From Streptomyces sp. 846.5 (lineage in GTDB: Bacteria; Actinomycetota; Actinomycetes; Streptomycetales; Streptomycetaceae): a stretch of 64,000 nt of DNA. The notes beneath the pieces are model-generated. The model made no database searches, had not been told where the DNA came from, and worked only from the letters and a program-made list of their open reading frames with translations. Made by a program: the position numbers and the translations under genes. Below are positions 43,849 to 53,366 of this stretch, piece by piece (positions within the stretch are counted from its first letter, which is position 1; each line of letters opens with the position of its first letter). The DNA is taken from assembly GCF_004365705.1 (NCBI RefSeq), contig NZ_SOBN01000001.1:3520001-3584000 (forward strand), given 5' to 3'.

Positions 43849-45487
43849 CTTGATCGTCCAATCCGACAAGACCTTGCTGCTGGAGACCGGCCATCCACTG
43901 GCCGACGAATGCCGCCGGGTCATCGCACCTTTCGCCGAGCTGGAGCGGGCGCCCGAACACGTCCACACCTACCGGGTCACCCCGCTGGGGCTGTGGAACG
44001 CACGGGCCGCGGGGCATGACGCCGAGCAGGTCGTGGACGCGCTGGTGACGTACTCGCGCTACCCGGTCCCGCACGCGCTGCTGGTGGACATCGCCGACAC
44101 CATGGCCCGCTACGGGCGGCTCACCCTGTCCAAGCACCCGGTCCACGGACTGGTGCTGACCAGCAACGACCGTCCGGTGCTGGAGGAGGTGCTGCGCTCC
44201 AAGAAGATCATCCCGCTGGTCGGCTCGCGACTGGACCCGGACACCGTCGCCGTGCACCCGTCCGAGCGCGGGCAGATCAAGCAGGTGCTGCTCAAGCTCG
44301 GCTGGCCGGCCGAGGACCTGGCCGGCTATGTGGACGGCGAGGCGCACCCGATCGAGCTGGACCAGAACGGCTGGTCGCTGCGCCCCTACCAGCAGCAGGC
44401 GGTCGAGGGCTTCTGGCACGGCGGCTCCGGCGTGGTCGTGCTGCCCTGCGGGGCAGGCAAGACCCTGGTCGGCGCTGCCGCGATGGCCACCGCCAAGGCC
44501 ACCACCCTGATCCTGGTCACCAACACCGTCTCGGCCCGCCAGTGGAAGCACGAGCTGGTCAAGCGCACCTCGCTGACCGAGGACGAGATCGGCGAGTACA
44601 GCGGGACCAGGAAGGAGATCCGCCCGGTCACCATCGCCACCTACCAGGTGATGACGACCAAGCGGAAGGGCGTCTACTCCCACCTGGAGGTGTTCGACTC
44701 CCGCGACTGGGGCCTGATCGTCTACGACGAGGTGCACCTGCTGCCGGCGCCGGTCTTCAAGTTCACCGCCGACCTGCAGGCCCGCCGCCGCCTCGGCCTG
44801 ACCGCGACGCTGGTCCGCGAGGACGGCCGCGAGGGCGACGTGTTCTCCCTCATCGGCCCCAAGCGCTTCGACGCCCCGTGGAAGGAGATCGAGGCCCAGG
44901 GCTACATCGCCCCGGCCGACTGCGTCGAGGTCAGGGTCACCCTCACCGACAGCGAGCGGCTCGCCTACGCCACCGCCGAACCCGAGGAGCGCTACCGCTT
45001 CTGCGCGACCACCGCGTCCAAGCGCAGGGTCACCCAGGCACTGGTGGAGAAGCACCGCGGCATCCCCACCCTGGTCATCGGGCAGTACATCGACCAGCTG
45101 GACGAGCTCGGCGAGGCCCTGGACGCCCCGGTGATCAAGGGCGAGACCAGCAACCCGCAGCGCGAGAAGCTCTTCGACGCCTTCCGCAACGGCGAGATCA
45201 CCGTGCTGGTGGTCTCCAAGGTCGCCAACTTCTCCATCGACCTGCCCGAGGCCACCGTCGCCATCCAGGTCTCCGGGACCTTCGGCTCCCGTCAGGAGGA
45301 GGCCCAGCGGCTGGGCCGGGTGCTCCGTCCCAAGGCGGACGGCCACACCGCTCACTTCTACTCCGTCGTCGCCCGCGACACCATCGACCAGGACTTCGCG
45401 GCGCACCGCCAGCGCTTCCTGGCCGAACAGGGGTACGCCTACCGGATCATCGACGCGGACGACGTACTGGCCGGGGACGACGTCTGA
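43841..45487 (+). CDS. XPB-type DNA repair helicase with an element-supplied start
   Basis: A 548-residue superfamily-2 helicase. N-terminal damage-recognition region, then L-R-P-Y-Q-Q-Q-A-V, Walker A P-C-G-A-G-K-T at about 204-210, the D-E-x-H box D-E-V-H-L-L, L-G-L-T-A-T-L-V-R-E-D, and motif VI S-R-Q-E-E-A-Q-R-L-G-R-V-L-R-P. It is a 3'-5' helicase of bacterial XPB type. The present N-terminus is S-C-L-I-V-Q-S-D-K-T from GTG 43841 with GGAGG 5 bases upstream. The first residues and the ribosome site come from the mobile element; the native ones are at 37447. Confidence 0.92.
   Translation: MSCLIVQSDKTLLLETGHPLADECRRVIAPFAELERAPEHVHTYRVTPLGLWNARAAGHDAEQVVDALVTYSRYPVPHALLVDIADTMARYGRLTLSKHPVHGLVLTSNDRPVLEEVLRSKKIIPLVGSRLDPDTVAVHPSERGQIKQVLLKLGWPAEDLAGYVDGEAHPIELDQNGWSLRPYQQQAVEGFWHGGSGVVVLPCGAGKTLVGAAAMATAKATTLILVTNTVSARQWKHELVKRTSLTEDEIGEYSGTRKEIRPVTIATYQVMTTKRKGVYSHLEVFDSRDWGLIVYDEVHLLPAPVFKFTADLQARRRLGLTATLVREDGREGDVFSLIGPKRFDAPWKEIEAQGYIAPADCVEVRVTLTDSERLAYATAEPEERYRFCATTASKRRVTQALVEKHRGIPTLVIGQYIDQLDELGEALDAPVIKGETSNPQREKLFDAFRNGEITVLVVSKVANFSIDLPEATVAIQVSGTFGSRQEEAQRLGRVLRPKADGHTAHFYSVVARDTIDQDFAAHRQRFLAEQGYAYRIIDADDVLAGDDV
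43853..43860. repeat. attR core of the integrated element
   Basis: ATCGTCCA, matching 37465-37472. Element sequence lies to the left and xpb codons (Q-S-D-K-T) to the right. Confidence 0.8.
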
Positions 45488-45494
45488 CGGTCCG

Positions 45495-45680
45495 TCACAG
45501 ACCTTCGCGGCCGAGCAGCACGACCCGCCAGGCGGTGTCGAGGAAGATCCCGGCGCCGCGCAGCGCGGTACGCAGCGGGCGGCGTCGGTGGGTGTCGTCG
45601 CGGTCGAGGGTGATCGGGGTACTGCCGTGGCGGGCGCTCGGGCCGGCCACGGCCTTCGGGGAGATCTGTGCGGTAGCCAT
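45495..45680 (-). CDS. Small conserved hypothetical protein
   Basis: 61 residues with a basic middle (R-R-R-P-L-R-T-A-L-R-G-A-G) and an amphipathic C-terminal helix (F-L-D-T-A-W-R-V-V-L-L-G). ATG start at 45680. It is convergent with xpb (7-bp gap). Balanced codon use suggests it is real. The function is unknown. Confidence 0.6.
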   Translation of the reverse strand: MATAQISPKAVAGPSARHGSTPITLDRDDTHRRRPLRTALRGAGIFLDTAWRVVLLGREGL

Positions 45681-45816
45681 GGTTCAACCGTAGGTTTTTC
45701 GACCCGCGCGGGCGTCGGCCCACAGGGCGATCCCCGGGGACGGGACATGTCGTCCGAACGGGCTACCCGACATCCCCCTCAGGTCAGGGTTCTCCCTGAG
45801 CCGCCTCATTAATCCG

Positions 45817-45847
45817 TTGGCCTTCACCCCGGCCGCGGGTCTAGCAT
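45817..45847 (+). promoter_or_regulatory. Candidate promoter of the HelD/HelR gene, with nearby inverted repeat
   Basis: TTGGCC, 19 bp, TAGCAT. About 20 bp upstream is TCAGGG-TTCT-CCCTGA (45784-45799), a perfect 6-bp inverted repeat that could be an operator. The remaining 45681-46000 gap holds no gene that I can see. Confidence 0.35.
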
Positions 45848-46000
45848 GTCCGCTCTGCCGCCTCCCCCTCCAGCCCTGGAGTGCCTAGGGAGTGCGCCGC
45901 CCGGCCGGTACCGGGCGGCTTCCGAACTCAATATCACCGATCCTTGAGACCGCTGCGCGCCGGGCACCCCCCGGTGTTCCGCAGCCGGGAAGGCTTCACC

Positions 46001-48154
46001 GTGCCCTCGCTTGACAGCGATCACAAGCCCGCCGATCACACCCCCATTCCCTCCCCTTCCGCCGACCCACTTTCGCGCGAACGCGGCCACCTCGCCGCCT
46101 CCCGCGCCGCCCTGCGCGCCATGCGCGCCGACGTGGAGTCGCTGGACCTCGCCGACGTCACCGGGAACTGGGTGAACGCGGCGATCCTCCAGCGCGAGAT
46201 GTCCGACCGGGTCAAGGCCCTCGCCGACCTCGCCCACACCCCGCTGTTCTTCGGCCGCCTGGACTACCAGCACGCGCCGGGCATGGAGCAGGCGGAGGGA
46301 GCCGAGGGGGAGCAGTTCTACATCGGCCGCCGCCACGTCCACGACGCCGACGGCGACCCCATGGTCATCGACTGGCGCGCGCCGGTCTCCCAGCCGTTCT
46401 ACCGCGCCAGCCGCAGGGACCCCATGGACGTGGGGCTGCGCCGCCGCTTCGGCTACACCGGCGGCGAGCTCACCGCGTACGAGGACGAGCACCTCACCGA
46501 CGCCGACGAGGTGGAGCAGGCCAGCGCGCTGCTCACGGCCGAGATCGAACGCCCCCGCGTCGGCCCGATGCGCGACATCGTCGCCACCATCCAGCCCGAG
46601 CAGGACGAGATCGTCCGCGCCGACGTGCACGGCACCGTCTGCGTCCAGGGGGCGCCCGGCACCGGCAAGACCGCCGTCGGCCTGCACCGGGTCGCCTACC
46701 TGCTCTACGCCCACCGGGACCGGCTGGCCCGCACCGGCACCCTGGTCATCGGCCCCAACCGCTCCTTCCTGCACTACATCGAGCAGGTGCTGCCCGCCCT
46801 GGGCGAGCTGGACGTGGCCCAGGCCACCGTGGAGGAGCTGGTCTCCCAGGTCCCGGTGAGCGGCGCCGACCCGGCCGACGCCGCCATCGTCAAGGGCGAC
46901 GCCCGGATGGCACAGGTGCTCCGGCGCGCCGTCCGCTCCGGCGTCCGGATGCCCACCGAGCCCTGCGTGGTCGTCCGCGGCTCCCGTCGCTGGCGCATCC
47001 CGGCGTACGAACTGGAGGAGCTGGTACAGGAGCTGATGGACCGTGACATCCGCTACGGCGCGGCGCTGGCCGCCCTGCCGCAGCGGATCGCGCACGCCGT
47101 CCTGGTGAAGATGGAGAACGGCGGCGAGGCGCCCGACGACCGGGTGCAGGACGCGGTGGCCCGCAACCCCGCGGTGAAGGCCGCCGTCAAAGCCGTCTGG
47201 CCGGTCGTCGACCCCGCCAAGCTCGTCTTCCGGCTGCTCTCCGACGCCGGGTTCCTGGCCGAGTGCGCCGACGGCATCCTCTCCCCCGAGGAGCAGCAGA
47301 CCGTGCTGTGGGCCAAGCCGCCGCGCAGCGTGCGGTCCGCGCCCTGGTCGCTCGCCGACGCCGTCCTGATCGACGAGACCCGCGACCTGGTCGAGCGGAC
47401 CCACTCGCTCGGCCATGTGGTGCTGGACGAGGCCCAGGACCTCTCCCCGATGCAGTACCGCGCCGTCGGCCGCCGCTGCACCACCGGGTCGGCGACCGTC
47501 CTCGGCGACATCGCCCAAGGCACCACCCCGTGGGCCACCGGGACCTGGGCCGAGGCGCTGGAGCACCTGGGCAAGCCGGGCTCCAGGATCGAGGCGCTGA
47601 CCAAGACCTTCCGCGTCCCCAGCGAGGTGATCCGCTACGCCTCACGGCTACTGCCCGGCATCGCCCCCGACCTCGAACCGGCCGACTCGGTGCGCGAGTC
47701 GCGCGGCGCGCTGACGATCCGCCACATCCCCGCGCCCCCGCCGACCGACGACAGCACAGCCCTGGACGCCACCGTCTCCGCCACCCCCGCCGTCCTGACC
47801 GACGCCGTGATCGCCGCCTGCCACGACACGCTCCGTCAGGAGGGCTCCATCGGCCTGATCGCCGCCGACCACCGGGTCCCCCTGCTGGCAGCCGCGCTGA
47901 ACGCCGCAGGGATGCCCTACCTCGACCCGGGCACCGAGACCTCCGCCGACTCCCGACTCACCCTGGTCCCGGCCTCCCTCGCCAAGGGCCTGGAGTACGA
48001 CTACGTCGTCCTCGACGAACCCGCCGCCATCGTCGACGCCGAACCCGACCCCCGCACCGGCCTCCGCCGCCTCTACGTCTGCCTAACCCGCCCCGTCTCC
48101 GGCCTGACCATCCTCCACACCCGCCCACTCCCCCCAGCGCTAGCGCACCGTTAG
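46001..48154 (+). CDS. HelD/HelR-family RNA polymerase recycling ATPase
   Basis: A 717-residue UvrD-like ATPase. R-E-R-G-H-L-A-A-S-R-A-A-L-R starts the helical arm that enters RNA polymerase, F-Y-I-G-R-R-H-V and V-I-D-W-R-A-P-V-S-Q-P-F-Y-R follow, Walker A is G-A-P-G-T-G-K-T-A-V, Walker B L-D-E-A-Q-D-L-S-P-M-Q. HelD/HelR proteins release stalled RNA polymerase, and HelR types give rifamycin tolerance. GTG 46001 has GAAGG 7 bases upstream. I do not see the rifamycin-associated 19-bp element upstream, so the HelR subtype is unproven. Confidence 0.87.
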   Translation: MPSLDSDHKPADHTPIPSPSADPLSRERGHLAASRAALRAMRADVESLDLADVTGNWVNAAILQREMSDRVKALADLAHTPLFFGRLDYQHAPGMEQAEGAEGEQFYIGRRHVHDADGDPMVIDWRAPVSQPFYRASRRDPMDVGLRRRFGYTGGELTAYEDEHLTDADEVEQASALLTAEIERPRVGPMRDIVATIQPEQDEIVRADVHGTVCVQGAPGTGKTAVGLHRVAYLLYAHRDRLARTGTLVIGPNRSFLHYIEQVLPALGELDVAQATVEELVSQVPVSGADPADAAIVKGDARMAQVLRRAVRSGVRMPTEPCVVVRGSRRWRIPAYELEELVQELMDRDIRYGAALAALPQRIAHAVLVKMENGGEAPDDRVQDAVARNPAVKAAVKAVWPVVDPAKLVFRLLSDAGFLAECADGILSPEEQQTVLWAKPPRSVRSAPWSLADAVLIDETRDLVERTHSLGHVVLDEAQDLSPMQYRAVGRRCTTGSATVLGDIAQGTTPWATGTWAEALEHLGKPGSRIEALTKTFRVPSEVIRYASRLLPGIAPDLEPADSVRESRGALTIRHIPAPPPTDDSTALDATVSATPAVLTDAVIAACHDTLRQEGSIGLIAADHRVPLLAAALNAAGMPYLDPGTETSADSRLTLVPASLAKGLEYDYVVLDEPAAIVDAEPDPRTGLRRLYVCLTRPVSGLTILHTRPLPPALAHR

Positions 48155-48173
48155 GGGCGCGGGGAACTGCGCG
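48153..48173. repeat. GGGGCGCGGGGAACTGCGC repeat copy
   Basis: A forward copy beginning at the very end of the helD stop codon region, between convergent helD and cutC. A degenerate reverse copy (GCACAGTTCCCCCCACCCC) at 48205-48223 could pair with it. Confidence 0.7.
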
Positions 48174-48229
48174 ACAAGCCACGCACACGGGTGCACGCCG
48201 AACCGCACAGTTCCCCCCACCCCGGATGG

Positions 48230-48934
48230 CTACGCCACAGCCCGAGCCTCAGAGTCCACAAGCCGCCGCCACTCCTGCACCAGCCCCGTGTCCACCGGCG
48301 TGTCCCACCCCCCGCTACGAACCATCCCCCCCACATGAAACCCGTCGATCCCCCGCGCCAGCAGCCCCGGCACATGCTCGGCCCTGAGCCCGCCGCCCAC
48401 CAGGATCCGCGGCCCGTACCCCGGCTCCCCGGACCTCGCGACCTCCGCCGCCAGCACCCCCAGCCCGTTGGCGACCCCGGTCGCCGCCCCCGCCGTCAGC
48501 ACGGTGTCCAGCCCCGGCAGCCCGTCGATCGCGGCCCGGACCGCCTCCCGGTCCGCCGCGTTGTCCAGCGCGCGGTGGAAGGTCCAGCTGCAGCCGGCGA
48601 TCACGTCGAGGACCGTACGCACGGCCTCCAGGTCGACCATGCCGTCAGGGGTCAGGAAGCCCAGCACGAACTCCTCCGCGCCCTCCGCGCGAAGCGCCTC
48701 CGCCTTCGCCGTCAGGGCGTCCAGATCGCGCGGCAGGAACCCGTCGCCGTCCCGCAGCATGACCCGCAACGGGATGTGCACCGCGGCGCGGATCCGGGCG
48801 AACTCCTCGACTGAGGGGGTGAGTCCGTCGGCGGCCATGTCGCCGGCCAACTCCAGTCGGTCGGCACCACCGGCAGCCGCTGCCACCGCATCCTGCGCGG
48901 ACGTGGCGATAACCTCGAAGATTGGTCTAGACAT
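48230..48934 (-). CDS. cutC: CutC-family TIM-barrel protein
   Basis: A 234-residue protein with F-E-V-I-A-T-S at the start, G-G-A-D-R-L-E-L, P-L-R-V-M-L-R, F-V-L-G-F-L-T-P-D-G, T-F-H-R-A-L-D and L-T-A-G-A-A, all CutC hallmarks. It was named for copper homeostasis but the true reaction is unclear. ATG 48934 comes 7 bases after CAGGCT, a likely leaderless start. Confidence 0.9.
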   Translation of the reverse strand: MSRPIFEVIATSAQDAVAAAAGGADRLELAGDMAADGLTPSVEEFARIRAAVHIPLRVMLRDGDGFLPRDLDALTAKAEALRAEGAEEFVLGFLTPDGMVDLEAVRTVLDVIAGCSWTFHRALDNAADREAVRAAIDGLPGLDTVLTAGAATGVANGLGVLAAEVARSGEPGYGPRILVGGGLRAEHVPGLLARGIDGFHVGGMVRSGGWDTPVDTGLVQEWRRLVDSEARAVA

Positions 48935-49029
48935 ATCGCTAAGCCTGCCATATCCGGCCGCCGCACGGCGAGTCCTGATCGTCCCTTGATCGCACAAAGT
49001 CCGCGACCGCTCTCGTTCACAATGGCGTC

Positions 49030-49695
49030 ATGCCGACGCACCCGCACCCCGACACCGCGCTCGCCGCGGCACTGCTGGACCGCTGGAACGCCCTGCTCGG
49101 ACGGGTCGCCGCCGCCGGGTCGGCGGACCCCGCGCCCTTCGGTGACGAACTTCTCCGCCGCTGGTCAGAGCCCCAGCGGAGATACCACACGCTGAGCCAT
49201 CTGGCCGCCGTCCTGGACGTCACGGACCGGCTCGGGGACGAGGCGGAGGACCCCGACGCGGTGCGGCTCGCCGCCTGGTTCCACGACGCCGTGTACGCGC
49301 CGGAGCGGTCCGAGAACGAGGAGCGCAGCGCGAGGCTCGCCGAGCGGGTGCTGCCGGAGGCAGGAGTTCCGGCTACGGTCACCGCGGAGACGGCCCGACT
49401 GGTCCGGCTGACCACCACCCACGAGGCGGCCGAGGGCGACCGCAACGGCGCCGTCCTCTGCGATGCGGACCTGGCGGTCCTGGGCGGCACCCCCGCAGCC
49501 TACGCCGCGTACGCGGCAGCCGTCCGCGAGGAGTACGCCTTCGTCCCCGACGCCGCCTTCCGCGAAGGTCGCGCGGCGGTCCTGGAGCAACTCCTGGAGT
49601 TGCCCCGCCTCTACCGCACCCCTGCTGCGCAGTCGGCTTACGCCGTCGCAGCCAGGAGCAACCTCTTGTCGGAGCTGAGCGCGCTACGTCCGTAG
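49030..49695 (+). CDS. HD-domain metal-dependent phosphohydrolase-like protein
   Basis: 221 residues. Y-H-T-L-S-H-L-A-A-V and A-A-W-F-H-D-A-V-Y supply the His and His-Asp metal ligands, with L-C-D-A-D-L-A-V-L-G later. This is the small HD-superfamily group often called predicted metal-dependent hydrolase. Substrate unknown. It is convergent with the DUF4031 gene across a perfect repeat hairpin. Confidence 0.85.
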   Translation: MPTHPHPDTALAAALLDRWNALLGRVAAAGSADPAPFGDELLRRWSEPQRRYHTLSHLAAVLDVTDRLGDEAEDPDAVRLAAWFHDAVYAPERSENEERSARLAERVLPEAGVPATVTAETARLVRLTTTHEAAEGDRNGAVLCDADLAVLGGTPAAYAAYAAAVREEYAFVPDAAFREGRAAVLEQLLELPRLYRTPAAQSAYAVAARSNLLSELSALRP

Positions 49696-49705
49696 ATGGT
49701 TGGCA

Positions 49706-49747
49706 GCGCAGTTCCCCGCGCCCCCATAGGGGCGCGGGGAACTGCGC
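49706..49747. repeat. Perfect hairpin of two GGGGCGCGGGGAACTGCGC copies
   Basis: 19-bp perfect arms (49706-49724 and 49729-49747) around CATA, between the convergent HD and DUF4031 genes. It should be a strong bidirectional terminator. Confidence 0.8.
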
Positions 49748-49766
49748 GAACAACCACACACCACGG

Positions 49767-50027
49767 TCACCGCGCCCGCTTCCGCTGCCGCAACCCCGCC
49801 TCCGTCAACCTACGGACCAGCTCACGACTGGAAACCGGCTCCGCCCCCGCAGCCACCGCCGCCTCGTACAACCGATCAGGCACGTCGTAGTGGTCCCGCT
49901 CGAACCCCCGCTCCGGAACCCCCAGCGCCCGCGCGAACGCGTGCAACTCCTCCAGCGAGCTGTCACTCACCAGGTGCGACCACATCCGTCCGTGCGCCGG
50001 AACCCCCGGCGGGTCGATGAGGATCAT
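49767..50027 (-). CDS. DUF4031 protein
   Basis: 86 residues: W-S-H-L-V-S-D-S-S-L-E-E-L-H-A-F-A, then F-E-R-D-H-Y-D-V-P-D, the DUF4031 pattern. Its ATG overlaps the stop of the gene upstream (ATGA at 50024-50027), so translation is coupled. The function is unknown. Confidence 0.85.
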   Translation of the reverse strand: MILIDPPGVPAHGRMWSHLVSDSSLEELHAFARALGVPERGFERDHYDVPDRLYEAAVAAGAEPVSSRELVRRLTEAGLRQRKRAR

Positions 50028-50395
50028 GCCGGGCCGAGGCTGCCGACAGGGGCGATCACGATGCCCTCCTTCTCACAGACCCAGTGCGGGTCGTCGCCCA
50101 GCTCGGGATCCACGCTGAGGGCCTGCAGCTCGCCCTCGACCGCGCAGGACCCGCACAGCGGCCAGCGGCCGTAGGAGTCCAGCAGGGCGTCCTGGATGTC
50201 CTGGGCGACCAGCCCCAGCAGGAACCCGGCGCCGTCCGGCCACTGCTCCACCCACCAGCGCCGCTGGGCGACTGCGTCCTCCAGCAGGGAGACGACCCCG
50301 GCGTCGGCGATGTCGCGGGTGGTCAGGTCGCGCAGCACCCCGGCCCGGGCGCTGTGCAGTGCGGCTTCAACGGTCTCTGCATCCATACCGTCCAT
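50024..50395 (-). CDS. Conserved hypothetical protein coupled to DUF4031
   Basis: A 123-residue acidic soluble protein with a C-G-S-C pair and a later H-W-V-C (about 81-110), possibly a small metal site. ATG 50395 or ATG 50386 are both possible starts. It overlaps DUF4031 by four bases. No known role. Confidence 0.72.
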   Translation of the reverse strand: MDGMDAETVEAALHSARAGVLRDLTTRDIADAGVVSLLEDAVAQRRWWVEQWPDGAGFLLGLVAQDIQDALLDSYGRWPLCGSCAVEGELQALSVDPELGDDPHWVCEKEGIVIAPVGSLGPA

Positions 50396-50401
50396 GATGC
50401 C

Positions 50402-50440
50402 GCGAGGCGGCCCTCCCCTTGACGGGGAGGACCGCCTCGC
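50402..50440 (-). terminator. groEL terminator
   Basis: A stem of GCGAGGCGG and CCTCCCC paired with GGGGAGG and CCGCCTCGC, about 34 bp past the groEL stop. It also lies just upstream of the next minus-strand gene, separating the two units. Confidence 0.75.
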
Positions 50441-50473
50441 AATGGAGCAGGGTCAGACAACTGATCCGGAGGA

Positions 50474-52174
<1,701 letters not shown>

Positions 52175-52214
52175 TCACTTCCCGCCGCGTCCGGGGCCTC
52201 ACCTACCCGGCCCG

Positions 52215-52259
52215 TTGTCACTCTCTACCTCAGAGTGCTAACGCCAATGATTAGCACTC
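52215..52259 (-). promoter_or_regulatory. CIRCE operator with three half-sites upstream of groEL
   Basis: On the plus strand: TTGTCACTC (52215-52223), 9 bp, GAGTGCTAA (52233-52241), 9 bp, TTAGCACTC (52251-52259). The first two form a canonical CIRCE order (7 of 9 in one arm); the last two form a perfect palindrome in everted order. HrcA is the expected repressor. Confidence 0.85.
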
Positions 52260-52318
52260 TGCCCCCTTGAGTGCAAGCAGATGGATGGTCAGGGACTCCC
52301 GTGAACCGCCCCCGGACG

Positions 52319-52357
52319 CCGGTAGGCCCGCACCCCGAGGGGGTGCGGGCCTACCGG
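52319..52357 (-). terminator. Terminator of the cold-shock gene
   Basis: Perfect 18-bp arms with a GAG loop, about 75 bp past the csp stop and just upstream of the groEL operator. Confidence 0.85.
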
Positions 52358-52432
52358 AAGACCTGCGTTGTGCTTCGTTCGGAACGAGGCTCGGCCGGTC
52401 CTGTCACTAGTCAGCGATCGCTCACCGAGCGG

Positions 52433-52636
52433 TCACACCACGCGGACCATGTCCGCCTGCGGACCCTTCTGACCCTGCGAGATCTCGAACTCGACCCGCT
52501 GGCCCTCTTCGAGCGACCGGTACCCGTCCATCTGGATCGCGCTGTAGTGGACGAACACGTCCGCACCACCGTCGACCGCGATGAAGCCGTACCCCTTCTC
52601 CGCGTTGAACCACTTGACGGTGCCCTGAGCCATTCC
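52433..52636 (-). CDS. CspA-family cold-shock protein
   Basis: 67 residues, the standard length: [15 protein letters not shown] with RNP1, D-V-F-V-H-Y-S-A-I with RNP2, then [12 protein letters not shown] 52636 has GGGGAG about 6 bases upstream. It binds single-stranded RNA and DNA. Upstream is a leader of roughly 80 nt, usual for csp genes. Confidence 0.95.
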   Translation of the reverse strand, partial: GMAQGTVKWFNAEKGYGFIAVDGGADVFVHYSAIQMDGYRSLEEGQRVEFEISQGQKGPQADMVRVV

Positions 52637-52725
52637 AAACTCCCCTATTACTGGCCCTTTCACGGTCCGCACTCCGCGGACCGGACCGAAGCGCCACGCC
52701 GCACGCAACGCTTCAACCGACGCTG

Positions 52726-52753
52726 AATGTATCCACTCGGGTGCCCTCCGCAA
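52726..52753 (-). promoter_or_regulatory. Candidate csp promoter
   Basis: On the minus strand: TTGCGG, 16 bp, TACATT, giving a 5' leader of about 80 nt. Confidence 0.4.
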
Positions 52754-53090
52754 CAGGGCATAAGTGAGGGAATTCTTGGGAGGCCTTATGGGGCGGAGCG
52801 ATGGTTATCGCAACAAAGCTTGGCAAAATGACCCAGACATAGCGGACCTATGCGTCATATCGCTTAAGAATTTCTGACGCCCCAGTGACAGCTCTGCGCC
52901 CACCGCCGCCTCAGACAACGGGACATGTGGGGATTGGCCATGCAGCAACAGGGGTAACCGGAAGCCACTCTACCTCTCCCGGAGCGCGGCGCCGCACACG
53001 GACACAGCCGGCGCACATCAGCGGCGAAGCGAAAGCCGGGACCGCCCCCGAAGGGACGTCCCGGCCCGCCCGCGATTACCGCGTCGAATT
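52754..53090. other. Intergenic region with moaD terminator
   Basis: 337 bp without a gene. A hairpin at 53035-53065 (GCCGGGAC / GTCCCGGC, 15-base loop) lies 26 bp past the MoaD-like stop and is its likely terminator. The AT-richer part at 52790-52880 shows nothing that I can name. Confidence 0.5.
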
Positions 53091-53366
53091 TCAGCCACCC
53101 GCGACGGCGGGAATGATCGAGACGCCGGCGCCGTCCGGAGTGGCCGTTTCCAGGCCATCCGCAAAGCGCACGTCGTCCTCGTTCACATACACGTTCACAA
53201 AGCGGCGCAGCTTGCCGCTGTCGTCGAGGATCCGGCCGCGGATGCCGGTGTGGTTGGCCTCCAGGTCGTCGATGACCGCGGCGAGGGTGGCGCCCTCGGC
53301 CGCGACCTCGGCGGCGCCGCCGGTGTAGGTACGGAGGATGGTCGGGATGCGGACGGAGACACTCAT
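53091..53366 (-). CDS. MoaD/ThiS-like ubiquitin-fold sulfur carrier
   Basis: 91 residues ending V-A-G-G, the di-glycine tail that is adenylated and thiocarboxylated. V-R-I-P-T-I-L-R-T-Y at the start and F-V-N-V-Y-V-N-E-D-D-V-R are typical. ATG overlaps the threonine synthase stop (ATGA at 53363-53366). Such carriers feed sulfur to cysteine (CysO type), molybdopterin or thio-natural products; which applies here is not clear, since no partner enzyme is adjacent. Confidence 0.88.
   Translation of the reverse strand: MSVSVRIPTILRTYTGGAAEVAAEGATLAAVIDDLEANHTGIRGRILDDSGKLRRFVNVYVNEDDVRFADGLETATPDGAGVSIIPAVAGG

Larger units (their letters stand above)
37465..43860. mobile_element. Serine-integrase element inserted in xpb (about 6.4 kb)
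   Basis: The element is bounded by the 8-bp core ATCGTCCA and carries a large serine integrase at its right end, a small resolvase, an XRE/DUF6879 operon, a 241-residue unknown protein and a three-gene operon of small unknown proteins. All genes are on the minus strand, opposite to xpb. Parts are clearly less GC-rich than the host (for example 38240-38700 and 39000-39060). No replication, conjugation or capsid gene is seen, so it is a small integrative island or a remnant that would need help to move between cells. Confidence 0.83.

Noticed and set aside
45681..46000. Rifamycin-associated element before the HelR-like gene
   Set aside because: No 19-bp inverted motif of that kind found; only a short TCAGGG/CCCTGA repeat.
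45824..47566. A 580-residue minus-strand frame opposite helD/helR
   Set aside because: Shadow of a high-GC gene; no motif, G/V/D/H-rich composition.
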